NCBI RefSeq assembly: GCF_016920785.2
Contig: NW_024609958.1
Span: 1,736,001 to 1,800,000, forward strand
Direction: 5' to 3'
Source of the DNA: Ixodes scapularis
Lineage: Eukaryota; Arthropoda; Arachnida; Ixodida; Ixodidae
DNA length: 64,000 nt
The notes under the pieces were generated by a model, which worked only from the letters and a program-made list of their open reading frames with translations, ran no database searches and had not been told where the DNA came from. Positions 22,335 to 34,015 of this stretch are shown in pieces. Each line of letters begins with the position of its first letter. The first letter of the stretch is position 1. The position numbers and the translations under genes are program-made.

Positions 22335-22909
22335 CAGGGGCGGCCAGACTGACCCGGTCTAACCGCTCATTCACTCTGGAAGCGGATCGGCGTTCGCAAA
22401 GAGGTTGCGAACGCGGTTGTATAAAGATCCAGTACAATTGCACGCGCACTCGATGACATCGCGTGCGCGTGCAATTGTACTGGATCTTTATACAACCGCG
22501 TTCGCAACCGCTTTGCGAACGCGGATCCGCTTCCAGTGTGAATGAGCGGTAAGAGCCGCAAACAAAACCACGAACCTTTCGAGGGCCGCGGGGGCGTGGG
22601 GGGGGGGGGGGGGGGGGGGGGGAGGGGGGAGGGCAAACTTTTGTCCAGAGCAAAGGAAACTCGAACTACTTTCAATCTATCCGAGTCAAAAGCAGGCCAA
22701 CTGTACGTAAGGTAGCTGTAGCACAAGAAAACCAAACCGCAAACTGTCAATTGATTTAAAACGCGTTCCATTTCTCTTTTTGGGGAAGAAGTGCTCGCGT
22801 GATACGGAGGGAGGCGGGGTACGCGAGGGGGGGAGGGGAGGGTAGTGGGGATAGAAACCGCGAGCGAAGAGCCGCACGCGGCTCGCGAGCCGCAGATTGG
22901 CCACCCCTG
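22335..22909. mobile_element. Non-autonomous hAT element, only in copy A
   Basis: It runs from CAGGGGCGGCCAG to GGCCACCCCTG, with an interior shared with 12642-12981. The flanks AGAT/GTCTGGAT compare with an uninterrupted GTCTAGATAAAG in copy B (about 32696-32707), so it inserted after the duplication. It carries a nested MITE (22363-22549) and a long G run (about 22600-22620). Confidence 0.8.
22363..22549. mobile_element. PIF/Harbinger-like foldback MITE, 187 bp
   Basis: It begins CCGCTCATTCAC and ends GTGAATGAGCGG, with inverted arms covering nearly its whole length (CAAAGCGGTTGCGAACGCGG motif in both). It is flanked by TAA on both sides (22360-22362, 22550-22552). The three-base TAA target duplication fits PIF/Harbinger. 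It sits inside the hAT element, so it is the younger of the two. Sister copies are at 25492, 36334 and 61409. Confidence 0.75.
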
Positions 22910-25212
22910 GTCTGGATAAAGACAACAGGCCTCGACTTCTTGGAAAACGAAGGAACTGCTTCGAGCACATAAAAGAGCAGAAAACTAATCGCTCATAAAA
23001 CCGTCGCGCGGGGTTCGTGAGGACTAGAACCGTGGACTCTGTGATTGTCAGGCATACGTCCGTTCCCCCCTCCCTTTCCTGTTTTACTTTCTTCTCCACC
23101 CCTCTGCGTCTTGTCCCCCCAAAACCAAAGAGTGTCCCTTTTTTCTTGTTTTCTTTTCTTTATTTGTCACACGAAACCGCCCTTGGCTTGTTGATGTTCC
23201 TGCCTTCACACGCCCACCCCGCAAACGCGCAAAAAAAAAAGAAATAGCTCTAATGAGACCTCGCCCCTCCTCATCCTTGACAGCGCTATGAAAGCTAAGT
23301 GCCGGCTGGACCAGCCAGCTATGTGGCTTCTTTTACTTGAATCGCGGATGCGTAAGGCAGAAACATAAGGGGAGCAATGGCAGCGGCTCATTAGAACAAA
23401 AACGAAATGAAGCATCAACCCTGCTGTCAGTTTAAACAGTAACTTTCGACAGCAGGCGATAGGCTGGCCGTGAAGTACCGCCAAAACGGCTTGAGACTTC
23501 GAAGCTAAACCGACATTTGTAGAAACGAAAATGCCCGGGTTCTCGTCAGCGGATTCTGTCCGCAGGAGCTTAGATCGACGATTTTTAGGGAAGGGAACAC
23601 AGCCCGAGTTTTCTAAGAATAAACAGTGGCTGACTTGGGAAACTGGAGCTGAGACAGCCTAAGACGTCTGTAAATGCGTGAGAGACATGGAAGCCCGGTG
23701 TTCACTGACGATAGTGCTTTTTTAGTAATTTATAAACGGCAAAATCAGTTTAGCTGAAAGATTGTGCATTAATATTTCGTGTTCAGTTTAGGTTCTTGTA
23801 AGTTTGGTGATCAAGAAAGAAGATGAAGTGGGTCACGGTCGTATGACAGCCTTGATCAAGCAGGAGTCCTTGAAATCTAGCCAAACGCCGGTACCGCATC
23901 TAGGTCTCACAGCCAGTTGGTTTTACTGGGTAAACCAACCCCTATTTAGGCAACATGCAGCAAACTTAGTAAATAACATCTTCCGGGGAGTCGTGTTTTC
24001 AAGTTTGCCCATGCCATATTTCAAATCGTGTGCGTGCCTCCACCGCCCAAGTGCATTCGTCGCATGTTCGTGGGATCCAGTTCTGTCCCGGGTAGACAGC
24101 GATAAACTCGTTTATATGAAACACTTGTTCACGACCTTTAAAACTTTATAGGTTCATCCTCCTAAAACTCTTAACCTAAAATAAGGGGTAGACAGTACTG
24201 GCTGGGTTTTATTTTTTTGTTGATGGGGCCCAAAATTCCCCCCTCAAACACGCAGTAGACATTGCATGCATTTTACGTGTTGCTTCGGAGTAACGCAAAT
24301 GCAATAGAGTAAAGTAACGAAGTAATTAATGAATTATTTTTACAGGGAGTAATTTGTAACGGTAATTCATTACGTCTTAGACCAAGTAATTGCAATAGTA
24401 TTTAATTACCTTTTTTGGAGTAACGGGCACAAGTCTGGCGAGAAGCATGAATAGGGACTGTGCGGACGACAGGGTTAGTCATTGTTTCCTCGTTATTTTC
24501 TATGAGGCGGTAGTCAACTTAACAAAGACTTCCCTTATATCGAACGCAAGAGCATTGCTAGAGTTTTGCGTTGCTAGCGGGAGCTCGCTTTGTCACCGTG
24601 AGCGCGGTCTGAGCTCACGCCCGCAGGGTTTACAATACCCAGATGACGATCTACTAGAAGCCCCTAATGTAATAGCTACAATGGCTTCCACGCAGCCGCT
24701 GCTGAAAACAAAATGCAGGTACCACTTTTGAAACAACTTTCAAATTGAGGACCAAACTCACTTAGCGTGCCTGAATGTAAGCGGCGAAAGAAACAAGAGG
24801 TAAAGCGATGCCGATAATCGTAGCACGAATTGCCCACTGACATGCACGCATAGCTGTAAACAATTGACACTGGCGGTTCTACTCTAGTTTAATATATATA
24901 TATATATATATATAATATTAAAATTATCTAGTTAGCGTACATCAATCATAATTACTTCCCAAGGAGCTCTAGAAAAAGAGACACTAGTACATACCTGGGG
25001 CGACCATTGGAGCGTGCTGGTAAAGGTATGAAAGGAAAGCAACAAAAAGATGAGCAGGACAGGGTACGCCACCACAGTAAATAACTAGAAATTGATTAAA
25101 AAGATTCAAAATTAACCACTAGGTTTTCCGCAGTAAGCAATAAACGATATTGAAGCCCTTCAAGGCGCAGATATGTTAGACATATCAACTTTAACTGTGC
25201 CTAAGCAACAAC

Positions 25213-25440
25213 AATCACACCTCAGGTCACGTGACCTTTCATGTGATTTCGGGGGGGGGGGAGGTCGACACGTGACCTGGGGAGTCACGTGACCTCGGTG
25301 GTCACGTGGCCTTAGGGGGTCACGTGGCCTCAGGGGGTCATGTGACCTCGGGGGGGGGGGGGGGCGTCACGTGACCTGGGGAGTCACGTGACCTCAGGGG
25401 TTCACGTGACCTCGGGGGTTCACGTGACCTCGCGGTTACG
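25213..25440. repeat. CACGTG minisatellite, copy A
   Basis: About ten units, each centred on the palindrome TCACGTGA followed by CCT and a variable G run, spaced about 17-30 bp. The partner in copy B (36162-36272) has about six units. It ends at an array of GACGGC trinucleotide-like repeats. CACGTG is the core E-box of bHLH factors; any regulatory role is speculation. Confidence 0.8.
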
Positions 25441-25491
25441 CCGACGGCGACGGCGACGTCGACGCCGCTCAAGCCGGAAACGGGCCCCTAA

Positions 25492-25678
25492 CTGCTCATT
25501 CACACTGGAAGCGGATCCGCGTTCGCAAAGCGGTTGCGAACGCGGTTGTATAAAGATATAGTACAATTGCAAGCTCACTCGATGACATCAAGTGCTCGTG
25601 CAATTGTACTGGATCTTTATACAACCGCGTTCTCAACCGCTTTGCGAACGCGGATCCGCTTCCAGTGTGAATGAGCGG
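25492..25678. mobile_element. PIF/Harbinger-like foldback MITE
   Basis: Same family as 22363-22549 and the same length. It begins CTGCTCATTCACACTGG and ends CCAGTGTGAATGAGCGG, with TAA flanks. The equivalent copy B site holds a truncated relative (36334-36485), so insertion preceded the duplication and copy B later lost its right end. Confidence 0.75.
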
Positions 25679-25960
25679 TAAGAGCTCCGCTCTAAAATCG
25701 CACAGGAAAACTTGTGCAGTCCCCGCAACTTTGTTCAATATTATCTTTTGGAGTCACATAAACAGCTTCAAAAGAGGAGACATTATTGGGGCGAATGCAA
25801 GTCGATCTACGATTAGTTGTTTTAGTCATAAGCATATGAGTGGTAATACTGACGCCCATGCGTGAATTACAATTGTATCGCTTTGACGGCAGCGAATGTA
25901 CAAAATACAAAGTACGTGTTATAATACTTAAAAAAATAAGCGAGCTGGTGATGATTCATG

Positions 25961-26080
25961 GTAGTAAAAACCTGAGACTCAGGAACACAGAAGGAGACGA
26001 ACACAACACAACTTCTTAACTGAGACGTTGTGTTGTGTTCGTCCCCTTCTGTGTTTTTGAGATTCGGGTTTTTATTACCA
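25961..26080. repeat. Inverted repeat around GAACACAACACAA
   Basis: GTAAAAACCTGAGACTC…ACAGAAGGAGACGAACACAACACAA is mirrored by TTGTGTTGTGTTCGTCCCCTTCTGTG…GGGTTTTTATTAC with a short spacer. A related string with ACGAACACAAGGACAAG lies at about 20940-20985 and 31566-31610. Confidence 0.6.
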
Positions 26081-26094
26081 GTAAGTACGTGTTG

Positions 26095-26490
26095 CAGTTT
26101 TTACAGCGGAGCTGTTAAGGGCTAGATTCCCCAGGATTGTGTCCCCCGCCAAGAAATGTTGACACAAAACTCCGGTTACCGCCGTCGCTCATAGCTGGCG
26201 GTAGCTGTCTAGAGTGCTGTGTTTGCCGGTTGTCCGCTTGCCGCCCTCGCTCATACATCGCAACAACATTTCTTCGGGGGAAGAAGAGCGGGAAAGAAAT
26301 GAGCAGCGAAGTGCGCAGCAGCGTGAATGGTTTCGTAACCGCCGCGAGGCCGCTATCGCCTAAAGTTTCACTGCGTCGAGTGGTTCTGATTTCCTTGCGA
26401 AAGAAGAGCAGATCGCTCTCCTGGAAAGGCACCACAGAGAACAGAAGCTACAGCTCCGATGCTCTTCCTTCTTCACCAGAGTGTAAAGGC
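26095..26490 (+). pseudogene. Helitron-like N-terminal fragment (short, decayed)
   Basis: Read in the frame beginning near 26279, the sequence gives EEERERNEQRSAQQREWFRNRREAA, a stop, then FLAKEEQIALLERHHREQ. This aligns with RRTQQREWVRNRRKAAV … SLAKEEHITRLESRRREQ at 40930-41260 (-). The block starts at TTTTTACAGCGGAGCTGTTAA and has a reverse-oriented relative at 59335-59580. It is a decayed non-autonomous copy of the element described at 40650-41407. Confidence 0.45.
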
Positions 26491-27236
26491 TGAAAGTTTT
26501 TATAATTTTATTTTATTTGACACGATTAGATTACTTGGAAACATATGAGCGGTGGTTGTGTTCACGCCCCGCTTCGTGTTTGTTTTAATGGCTTGATATA
26601 ATGGTGCACTCTGGCAGTGCATTCTTTTGTCATTGACGTCATTCGCAAGCATGAAAATAGCTGCGGTATGCTCACAGTAGCTGGTAACTCCGACTTTGCA
26701 AGACCACTTGTGTGAGCTGAAGGAGTGTGTATACAAGTGTGAATCTACACGCGAAAGACAATTCAAACAGCAAGGCATCCTCATACTTGTCCGCCTCTGA
26801 CCTCCAAGAGCGAGCAAAACCATAAAGGACAACAGCATGCATACTGTTATCAAGTCCTGTGTATATGGTGTATATTTGCGGTGAAAAACACGTTATTTAC
26901 ACAAACTACCATAAATTTACACGTTGAGTAATGAATAACTCGTTTAAAAATCACGCGAGGTTGTAAAGAACTTGTTTTGGCTCGGTCATACACGCATAGC
27001 CGTGTAGCCGACCTCGAAAAGGCGCATAACCCCCACGACGACCGCAGCACTGCCGGCTATCGAAGCACCGGCATGCTTGTGGACCAAGGAGGTTAGAAGT
27101 ACTAGGAGGGGGCACGTTGCGTATTGGTGAAGCCTAGTCATAAAAAGTTTAAACGATATTGTGCCAAGCGTGACCGCAGATCTCTCGGGCGATTGGTGCG
27201 CGTGACTTGTCACGTGCGAGATGAATGGTCGATTGT

Positions 27237-27440
27237 AGGAGGATTCCTTGCAGACTTGCAAGGAATCCTCCTAGAGGAGGATTGCTACGTGACCGTAGCT
27301 ACGTGACCGTAGCTAGGCTTCGTCTTGCCTCAAGGAGGCTAGACGAAGCCTAGCTACGTGGAGAGGAGGATAGCTACGTGACCGTAGCTAGGCTTCGTCT
27401 AGCCTCAAGGAGGCTAGACGAAGCCTAGCTACGGTCACGT
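27237..27440. repeat. Cluster of short perfect hairpins
   Basis: Three palindromes in 200 bp: 27237-27272 (16-base arms, loop GACT), about 27311-27355 (near-perfect, centre CAAGG), and 27376-27440 (31-base arms, centre AAG). The last two are variants of one sequence containing AGCTAGGCTTCGTCT. They end 22 bases before the left edge of duplication copy B. Confidence 0.8.
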
Positions 27441-29869
27441 GATGTGGTTCTGAACACGTAGCTTCTGACGTAGCAACGTGTTTTGACGCGCCAAGCAACG
27501 TGAATTTCTGAGTTTTCTGCCTTTTTTTTTTAGAATTTTTTTCTCATGAGTGTTTAGGTGAAACCGTCAAAAAGAGATGAAGTAATTATGTTCAGTTTCT
27601 GCATGACTGCATATCTGTACCGTCAAAACAGTAAAACGAGTTAAATCATAATAAAAAAGTAACGCGCGTTACTTCTTATCGGTAACGGTAACGCGTTCCT
27701 TTTATTTTGAGATAACGTAGGTCGGTAACGCGTTCCTTTTATTTGCAAGTAACGAGTGATGTATCTCGTTACTTTTTTGCGGTAACGCCTACAACACTGC
27801 CATTCTGTCGCCGCTCTCATTCCACTTGGTAGCACAGGCGTAGTCAAGCCCTGACGAGCGTTTGGCCGGTGCTTTTTGCTCGAACACCGTGGGAACAAAA
27901 TCCCGGTGGTCTCGATCAGACGAAGGAGGATAATATTCGCAGATGTTATCCTCTTTCATGCGCCTTTCAGAGTTAGCCGGGAACTTGTGGAAACTCACCA
28001 CGCTACTTTTGATGTACCTTTCGGTGCAATTAACGGCTACGCAGCTTTGCGGTTTGCTGGAATGCTATGACTCCCATGCAAAACGTCCGCCCTTTTGCCC
28101 ACACCACCCGGCTCCGGCGCGATCGCAGCGCCGCCGTAGCTCCGTGACGTCAAGCCCACGTGTCGGTCTTATTCATTTACTTTGGAGAAATGAGCCAGGT
28201 AAACCCGCACGCGGACAAACTTAAAACAAGCACAAAAAGTCCAGTTACAGCCATCCTTCTTGTGCATAATCACAGTGCACTTGAAGAAGAAAGTACTAAA
28301 TTATGTGATCGGTAAACAAATCTGTAATAGAATGAAATTAACTGCTCTTCTTATTAAAATAAAAGGAGCTATGATTTAGCTTCTTGCTATAAGTAGAACA
28401 TACTGCAAGCGTACTATAAGGTGTCCTAAGCGTGTTTTTTTGTAAGGTAATTTATTAGAATCTCTTCAAGTTGGTACATTTTTTTAATGAATGCTGGAAA
28501 GAAAGGTAGTGGTAACATTTCTGCAGTATTGACGGGGGCGCGTGTCGTTCTGCGTGTTTTGGACAAGGCAGAGGCTGGGGTAGGCACTAAATCCGCTGTC
28601 GCTAGCTTTAAAATGTTAGTTGCTGAGAATAAATAGTACGGGGCGGTTTTGGGTTGCTTTTAAGTATAACTTCTAAGAATAACTGGCGGGGATTCCTGTA
28701 ATATGTGTAATATGATGGTATCAGTTTGTCCGCGAAAGTACCTATGATGTATCACTGGAGCCGCTTGTAGCGGTCCTTACTGAGTTACAAAAACATCAAG
28801 AGCACATGCAGCAGCACATGCACATGCATCCGTGAAAGGTAAGAGACTACTTGCAGTTCATTGGTTTTGGAAGTAATTTTACAATTGCCTAATTACATTT
28901 AGCAACACACATTCTACAATTTATTTTTAAGTTTGCTCGTTACTTTTATAAAAACATAAACCAACTGCGGCAGTTAATCCTATATCTCCAGTTGATTGAC
29001 AGTGCACATTTAACGCTAAGTGGAGCATGCCATAGAAACGTGACCTTATGCAAAGTAGCTTCTGGTTTTGTTTCTAGCCGTACGTTCACTTTTATTGGTA
29101 TATTTTGCTGAAATCAGGCGAAACCACAATTGAATCATCAGTACATCACATAGCCGTAATCGATTGCATGATCCAGTAATGTATAAATCATAATCTCTAA
29201 TCGTTTATTTGCATGGGTTGTGCACTTTGTGTGACTGCACGGGACTTAGCATACACATCAAGGACCAAGATTACAAAACTACATATTCTGTTGATGCTCC
29301 TCAAAGCTCCGCAAATTTAGAGAGACTATAGGGTGGTTTGTTCATAAGGTATATAACATAATTGTCGTCCTGTTTCATTAGATATCAGTCACCAAAATTT
29401 GTAAAACCTCGCACTCCACTTTTTTTCTTTTTTTTTGTATTTCGCATGAAGGTTTCTCGGTACTTTGCGAGGGACGACAGCACAGTTTAGGGAAAGGCAT
29501 GGGCACGAGGTTATATTAGTCCAAAAGTGTTTGAAGTGACGAGCAAGTTGTGCACGCAACCAAAGCTCCTCCCGAACCTGTGCTGCAGCGTTCATGCAAC
29601 GTCAGATACTGCAAGCTCCGCCATCAGCGCGAGCTCCTTAGCTTTGAAGGCATTTCGGAGTCTCGTTAGTGCGCAGTCAAAGCACGACGGAAGGCAGCGG
29701 GCTAGAATAGATGAGCATCGACTGCGATCTTACCCTAGCCGCCACAGTTTCTAACAATCTGCAATCTTACCCTAGATGCCACAGGAATCTTGCCCTAGCT
29801 GCCATTAGTCTTTCTCTCTTTTGGTATCTCTAAAACGCTTTGCATGTGTAATTGCTACATACTTGAAGA

Positions 29870-29893
29870 CGGGAAGTCTCTTCCCGAAACGTC
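29870..29893 (+). ncRNA. Hammerhead-like core, family 3 (copy B)
   Basis: Same as 19239-19268, except that the base between box 1 and stem II is C instead of A. That agrees with this position being unpaired. GAAACGTC and the AATAAA signal follow as in copy A. Confidence 0.3.
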
Positions 29894-31122
29894 ATGTAAT
29901 AAAGCCTTTACTGCGCTTTAAACCCTTTTTCTACGCTTACGACTTTCTTGGTGAAGACGTGTTCATTAATACATTTAATGCCACACAAAGATAAGAAAAA
30001 AATTCTAGAAAATAAGACACTACAACATTCGTGGGTCGACCAGCTGGTGCGTGCTGGTAGCGTTAAAGTCATAAAAGAAAAGCACCTTCAAGGGGATGGG
30101 GATTCGATAATCCACCAAACTAGATAACAGAAAATGATAAAAAAAATTGAATAAACCGCAATTATCGCGAAGATATTTATAGATAAGTAAACTTGAAGTC
30201 CTTTCCTGATACAGAGGTTCCGAAATACCAAAAATAACTGCGCCTGAAAAACCATTGCACCACCATTTGCGCTAGAAAACGTATTTGTAGTTGGAGCAAC
30301 TGTGTCCAAAATTATAATTCTCGGGTGATATAAAAAAAATAAAGGGAGGCGATAGTATTGGCGCGAATGTGAGTTGATCGGCGATAACTTGTGTTACTCA
30401 TAACAGTATGAGTGAGTATGCGGACACGCATTAATTACAATGCTGCCGTTTTGACGGTAGCGGATGTGTGCAAACACAACAAGGCGTGTAGTAAAAGTTT
30501 ATGATTTTGTTATTTCTTCCGTTCAAAATACGGGGAAACAGGCAAGCTGTGGTCGTGTTCACGTCCCGCTTTGGTTCTTTAAACGGATTATTAACTTTCG
30601 AGGTCTGGCTGCAGATGTCTGGTCATTGACGTCGTTCGCACAGAAGGAACAAAAAACGAATCAAGCGTACAGCAGCCGGTAACTTTCCAAGATCCCTTGC
30701 CTGAGTTCAAGTGTATGTGACTGCGCAACTGTACGCGAAAATAAAGTTTAAACGATATAAAATCCTCATCTTTGTCCAAATAACTCTTACTTCCTAAAGC
30801 AAGCGAACCCATAAAAAAAAGCATTTATCTTAACTTGAATGTCGCAATGCTTGAGAAACATATGCTGGGAATCGCATCGTTAGCAACGCCAACAAGTCAA
30901 TCAACGGCGTTTTGCACTTGCGAGACGCACTTCACAGAAGGCAAATGTTATTTTCCCTTGAATATATCAGACACTCCAGACACCTGGCACACCACCAAAT
31001 TTTCTCTGCGGAAAATCGCCTATTTCTTTATAAGAAAAAAACAAAAGAACAAAAACAAACAAACAAACACCATTTTTGGAGAGACATAAAAACGGAACAA
31101 TATCCCGAATCACAATCAAGCC

Positions 31123-31450
31123 GTGTATGATAGTTATACTGTGCCGTGCATCCCAGTCGCCGCACTCCTGGATACCGGTGCAAACATGGAACTTATCGGA
31201 GAATACGGTATTTGAGATTTGGAAAACGAAAAATATTAAGTTCCGAAAGAATTTGAAAACTTGCAGGTAGTGTCGGGAGCAGTACTATCTACTTCAGGCG
31301 CCACGAGACTGCAACTTTTTTATACACCAAGACACAAAGGCAACGTTTTGTGCTGTGTATCTGCATGGATTACGAGTATACCCATGATCCTCGCTCGAGA
31401 TTTGGTCATAGCGGAATGCATCATATTAGACTTTGCTCGAACGTTCTTTC
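31123..31450 (+). pseudogene. Orphan retropepsin-like domain, copy B
   Basis: The better preserved of the two copies: VPCIPVAALLDTGANMELIGEYGI with the canonical D-T-G-A (codons from 31171), a stop at about 31212, then VVSGAVLSTSGATRLQLFY and PMILARDLVIAECIILDF. The DTGA box and the A-R-D near the end match the active-site and flap-end halves of retropepsins. One stop separates them. It lies in the same relative position as in copy A, so it belongs to the duplicated unit, probably the pol start of a LTR element whose remainder is gone. Confidence 0.6.
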
Positions 31451-32817
31451 GGTTAAAAATCAAGACGGCAAGCGCCATTTACCGGACGAGAGAAGTGCAT
31501 TCTTGGGTTAATGTTTCAAGGTGACCTAGTCGGTGGTGCATTCTAAACATATAAATAAAACAGCGCAAACGAACACAAGGACAAGTAGAAGAAGGGACAC
31601 AGACACAGCGCTGACTCACGACTTACTCTCTTTTTAATCTTCTTGAAACGCATCAACATAAGAAGAGAAAGAAATAAAAAGATGGAGAAGAATCCAGCAT
31701 GTAGGACATCTTCATTGTCATGTGCCATCCGAAGAATCGGATGGCACATGAGAATCAGAGGCGCTCCTCCTCTAAAAACGTACCACCTACGTTCGCATCT
31801 GCTTGATCTGATTTTAAATATCCATCGCAAAAAAAAAAAAAAAATAGATCTCACTTTTGTGTTTTATATTTTGCCATCAGTGATTAGCAGCATCAACCAG
31901 GAAGCTTTTGCCGTGTTCCCTCTTGTGCAATGTTGCCAGAAACAAGCTTTTTAGGCTTCATTTTTGTCGTCAATCTTTCGCTCATTTAATTTGAGTATAC
32001 TGAACGCTCCCCTTTAAAACAGCTTTGTGTAAAGTTTAATTGCACTAAAGTTATTTATTTACACGCCATTTTTACGCCTAGACAGCGTTCAAAAACATAC
32101 TGCAGTTGGGCGTACGTGTCTGAAGAGCACACAACGCGGGAGGCTGGTGCGCTTGTCGAACGGGCTTCGCGTTTCGTAATATAAACTACCGAGGGCACCT
32201 TCATTACGTTACGTTAAATAGCAATACACCAGGTATTGTCGTGTAGTAAAATGCCACAACATCGTCTTAAAAAGAATGGAAAATGAACCCCGAAAAGTTT
32301 GGTTATTCACCCGGGAGGTGATTCCGCAAAGATAGCGAGAAGCAGACTTGGAAGTAATCCGTTACAAGTAACAGCATTACTTGTAATTAATTAGTTTTCT
32401 TGTCATTTACTAATTAATTCGTTACATTTTTTGAAATAGTAATTTGTAATGAAATCTCATTACTTTTCAGTAATGTGTTACTGAAATTACTCGTCACAAC
32501 TCTCATGTCCCGTCAAAGGGAGAAATAGAGTGGAAGAAGGGCGAGGCAACGGCTTCGCGCTTTTGCCGTGATAACACAACAGACTGTTGAGGTGCTGGCA
32601 CGGGAAAGAAGAGGAATTCGGCGGAGAGCATGAGAGCCCACCCAGACCCCGTTTCTCGACTCTTTCGTACGGTCACCCAAATGGGCGGATTTGGTTGTCT
32701 AGATAAAGACAACAGGCCTCGACTTCTTGGAAAACGAAGGGACTGCTTCGAAAGCATAATAGAACAGAAAACTAATCGGCCATAAAACCGTGGGGCTCGT
32801 GAGGACTAGAACCGTGG

Positions 32818-34015
32818 CAGTGTTGTACGGAACGGCGTTCCTGGAACGCGTTCCTTTTAGGAGGAACGAAGGAACGCCGCCGTTCCATTTTGCATCGCTG
32901 GAACTGGAACGGGAACGCGTTACATTTTTACTGGAACGGAAGATGTAACGGCGTTCCTTTTTTCGTCCAGTGGGGTAATTTTTATTTTGTTTCGAACAGG
33001 AAAATGTTTACAATACAAAAACAATATCTTTACGAAATGCAGGATCTCGTTACGTTTTTGGCTACTAATCTTGTGGATTATTTTGTGTGGTCCTCGCTTG
33101 CTAACAGTTTCGGGTGCAGGAGAGCTGGTGGGCATTGATACTTTTTTGACTGCCCGAAACTGCGCGGTACAAAAAGCATAACTTTTAGTCGTAGGAAAAG
33201 GCAAAGAGGGAGGGTTGTTTGAAACTTAGCTACTTTCTTTGGTTCCACGAATCCTCGTACACTTAGAAATCTTATTCCGACTACACCCATTTTTGAACTT
33301 CAATAACGAGACCTACAATTACAACAAGATCCCAGATTGCCAGATATCGAACTCACCCTTTAATCCCGCACATTATTCATTTAAAAGATACATAAAAAAA
33401 TAACCTTTATTCCTTCTCTTGTCCCCTACCTTCAAACTGGACATAAAATTCAACCTTCACAACGAAGTATTTGAAGCTTTCAAGACTGACTTTCCAAAAG
33501 CCCTACCCTTTCCTTTACTTGCTCGTCTTGCGGACAGCAACATCGAGAAGCAACTGTTGTTAAGTTCTAACACGGGACTCTGTTAAATTGAAGCGTGGGA
33601 GGTTGTTGTAAAACGCTCGTGCAATCTTGGGTAAGAGCACACTTGGCTTGTCTGAAATGTCCACTACAAACATGGACATGGTTAATAGCTGAGATTTTTA
33701 ACTTGAATATATCAACAAATGAAACCCAACTTCCCCGTGTTTTCTTCTCCTGGTGCCCTTCCATCGCGACATACAAACTCGTATGTTGACTATTAATAAG
33801 ATAGATAAAAAAAGACTGCTTGATTTAACTAAATATGGTTAATAGAAAAAAATACAAATGTTACGTATATGTAACGATACGTTCCATTTTTGAAACTGTA
33901 ACGGGAACGAGCTTCTTTTTCACAAATGGAACCTGTAACGGGAGCGCGTTCCAAAAATCAGAAGGAACAAGGAACGAGCTTCCGTTCCTTTTTTTTAGGA
34001 ACGTGTACAACACTG
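32818..34015. mobile_element. Non-autonomous hAT element with GGAACG subterminal repeats, 1198 bp
   Basis: The ends are CAGTGTTGTA and TACAACACTG, a perfect ten-base terminal inverted repeat. They are flanked by AACCGTGG at 32810-32817 and 34016-34023. Copy A has a single AACCGTGG and no insertion at 23028-23035, which proves the boundaries. CGTTCC/GGAACG words crowd both ends; the middle has no transposase. It inserted after the duplication. Confidence 0.92.

Larger units (their letters stand above)
16856..25660 (+). repeat. Segmental duplication, copy A
   Basis: This is collinear with 27462-36480. The offset is about +10.6 kb at the left end, drops where copy A has extra insertions, and returns to +10.99 kb after copy B's insertion. 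The flanks differ on both sides. Identity is high by eye (single substitutions every few tens of bases). Copy-specific events are annotated separately: hairpin insertion 21741-21981, hAT 22335-22909, and the minisatellite expansion at 25213-25440. No intact gene lies inside. Confidence 0.9.
25015..26845 (+). repeat. REP1 copy E, interrupted by later insertions
   Basis: Segments 25015-25212, 25683-25925 and 26500-26845 are successive parts of the same repeat as 19410-20190. They are broken by the minisatellite/MITE cluster (25213-25682), an inverted repeat (25961-26080) and a Helitron-like fragment (26095-26490). Confidence 0.6.

Noticed and set aside
25213..25440. CRISPR-like spaced repeats
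   Set aside because: Spacers are short G runs of irregular length and the genome is eukaryotic; it is a minisatellite.
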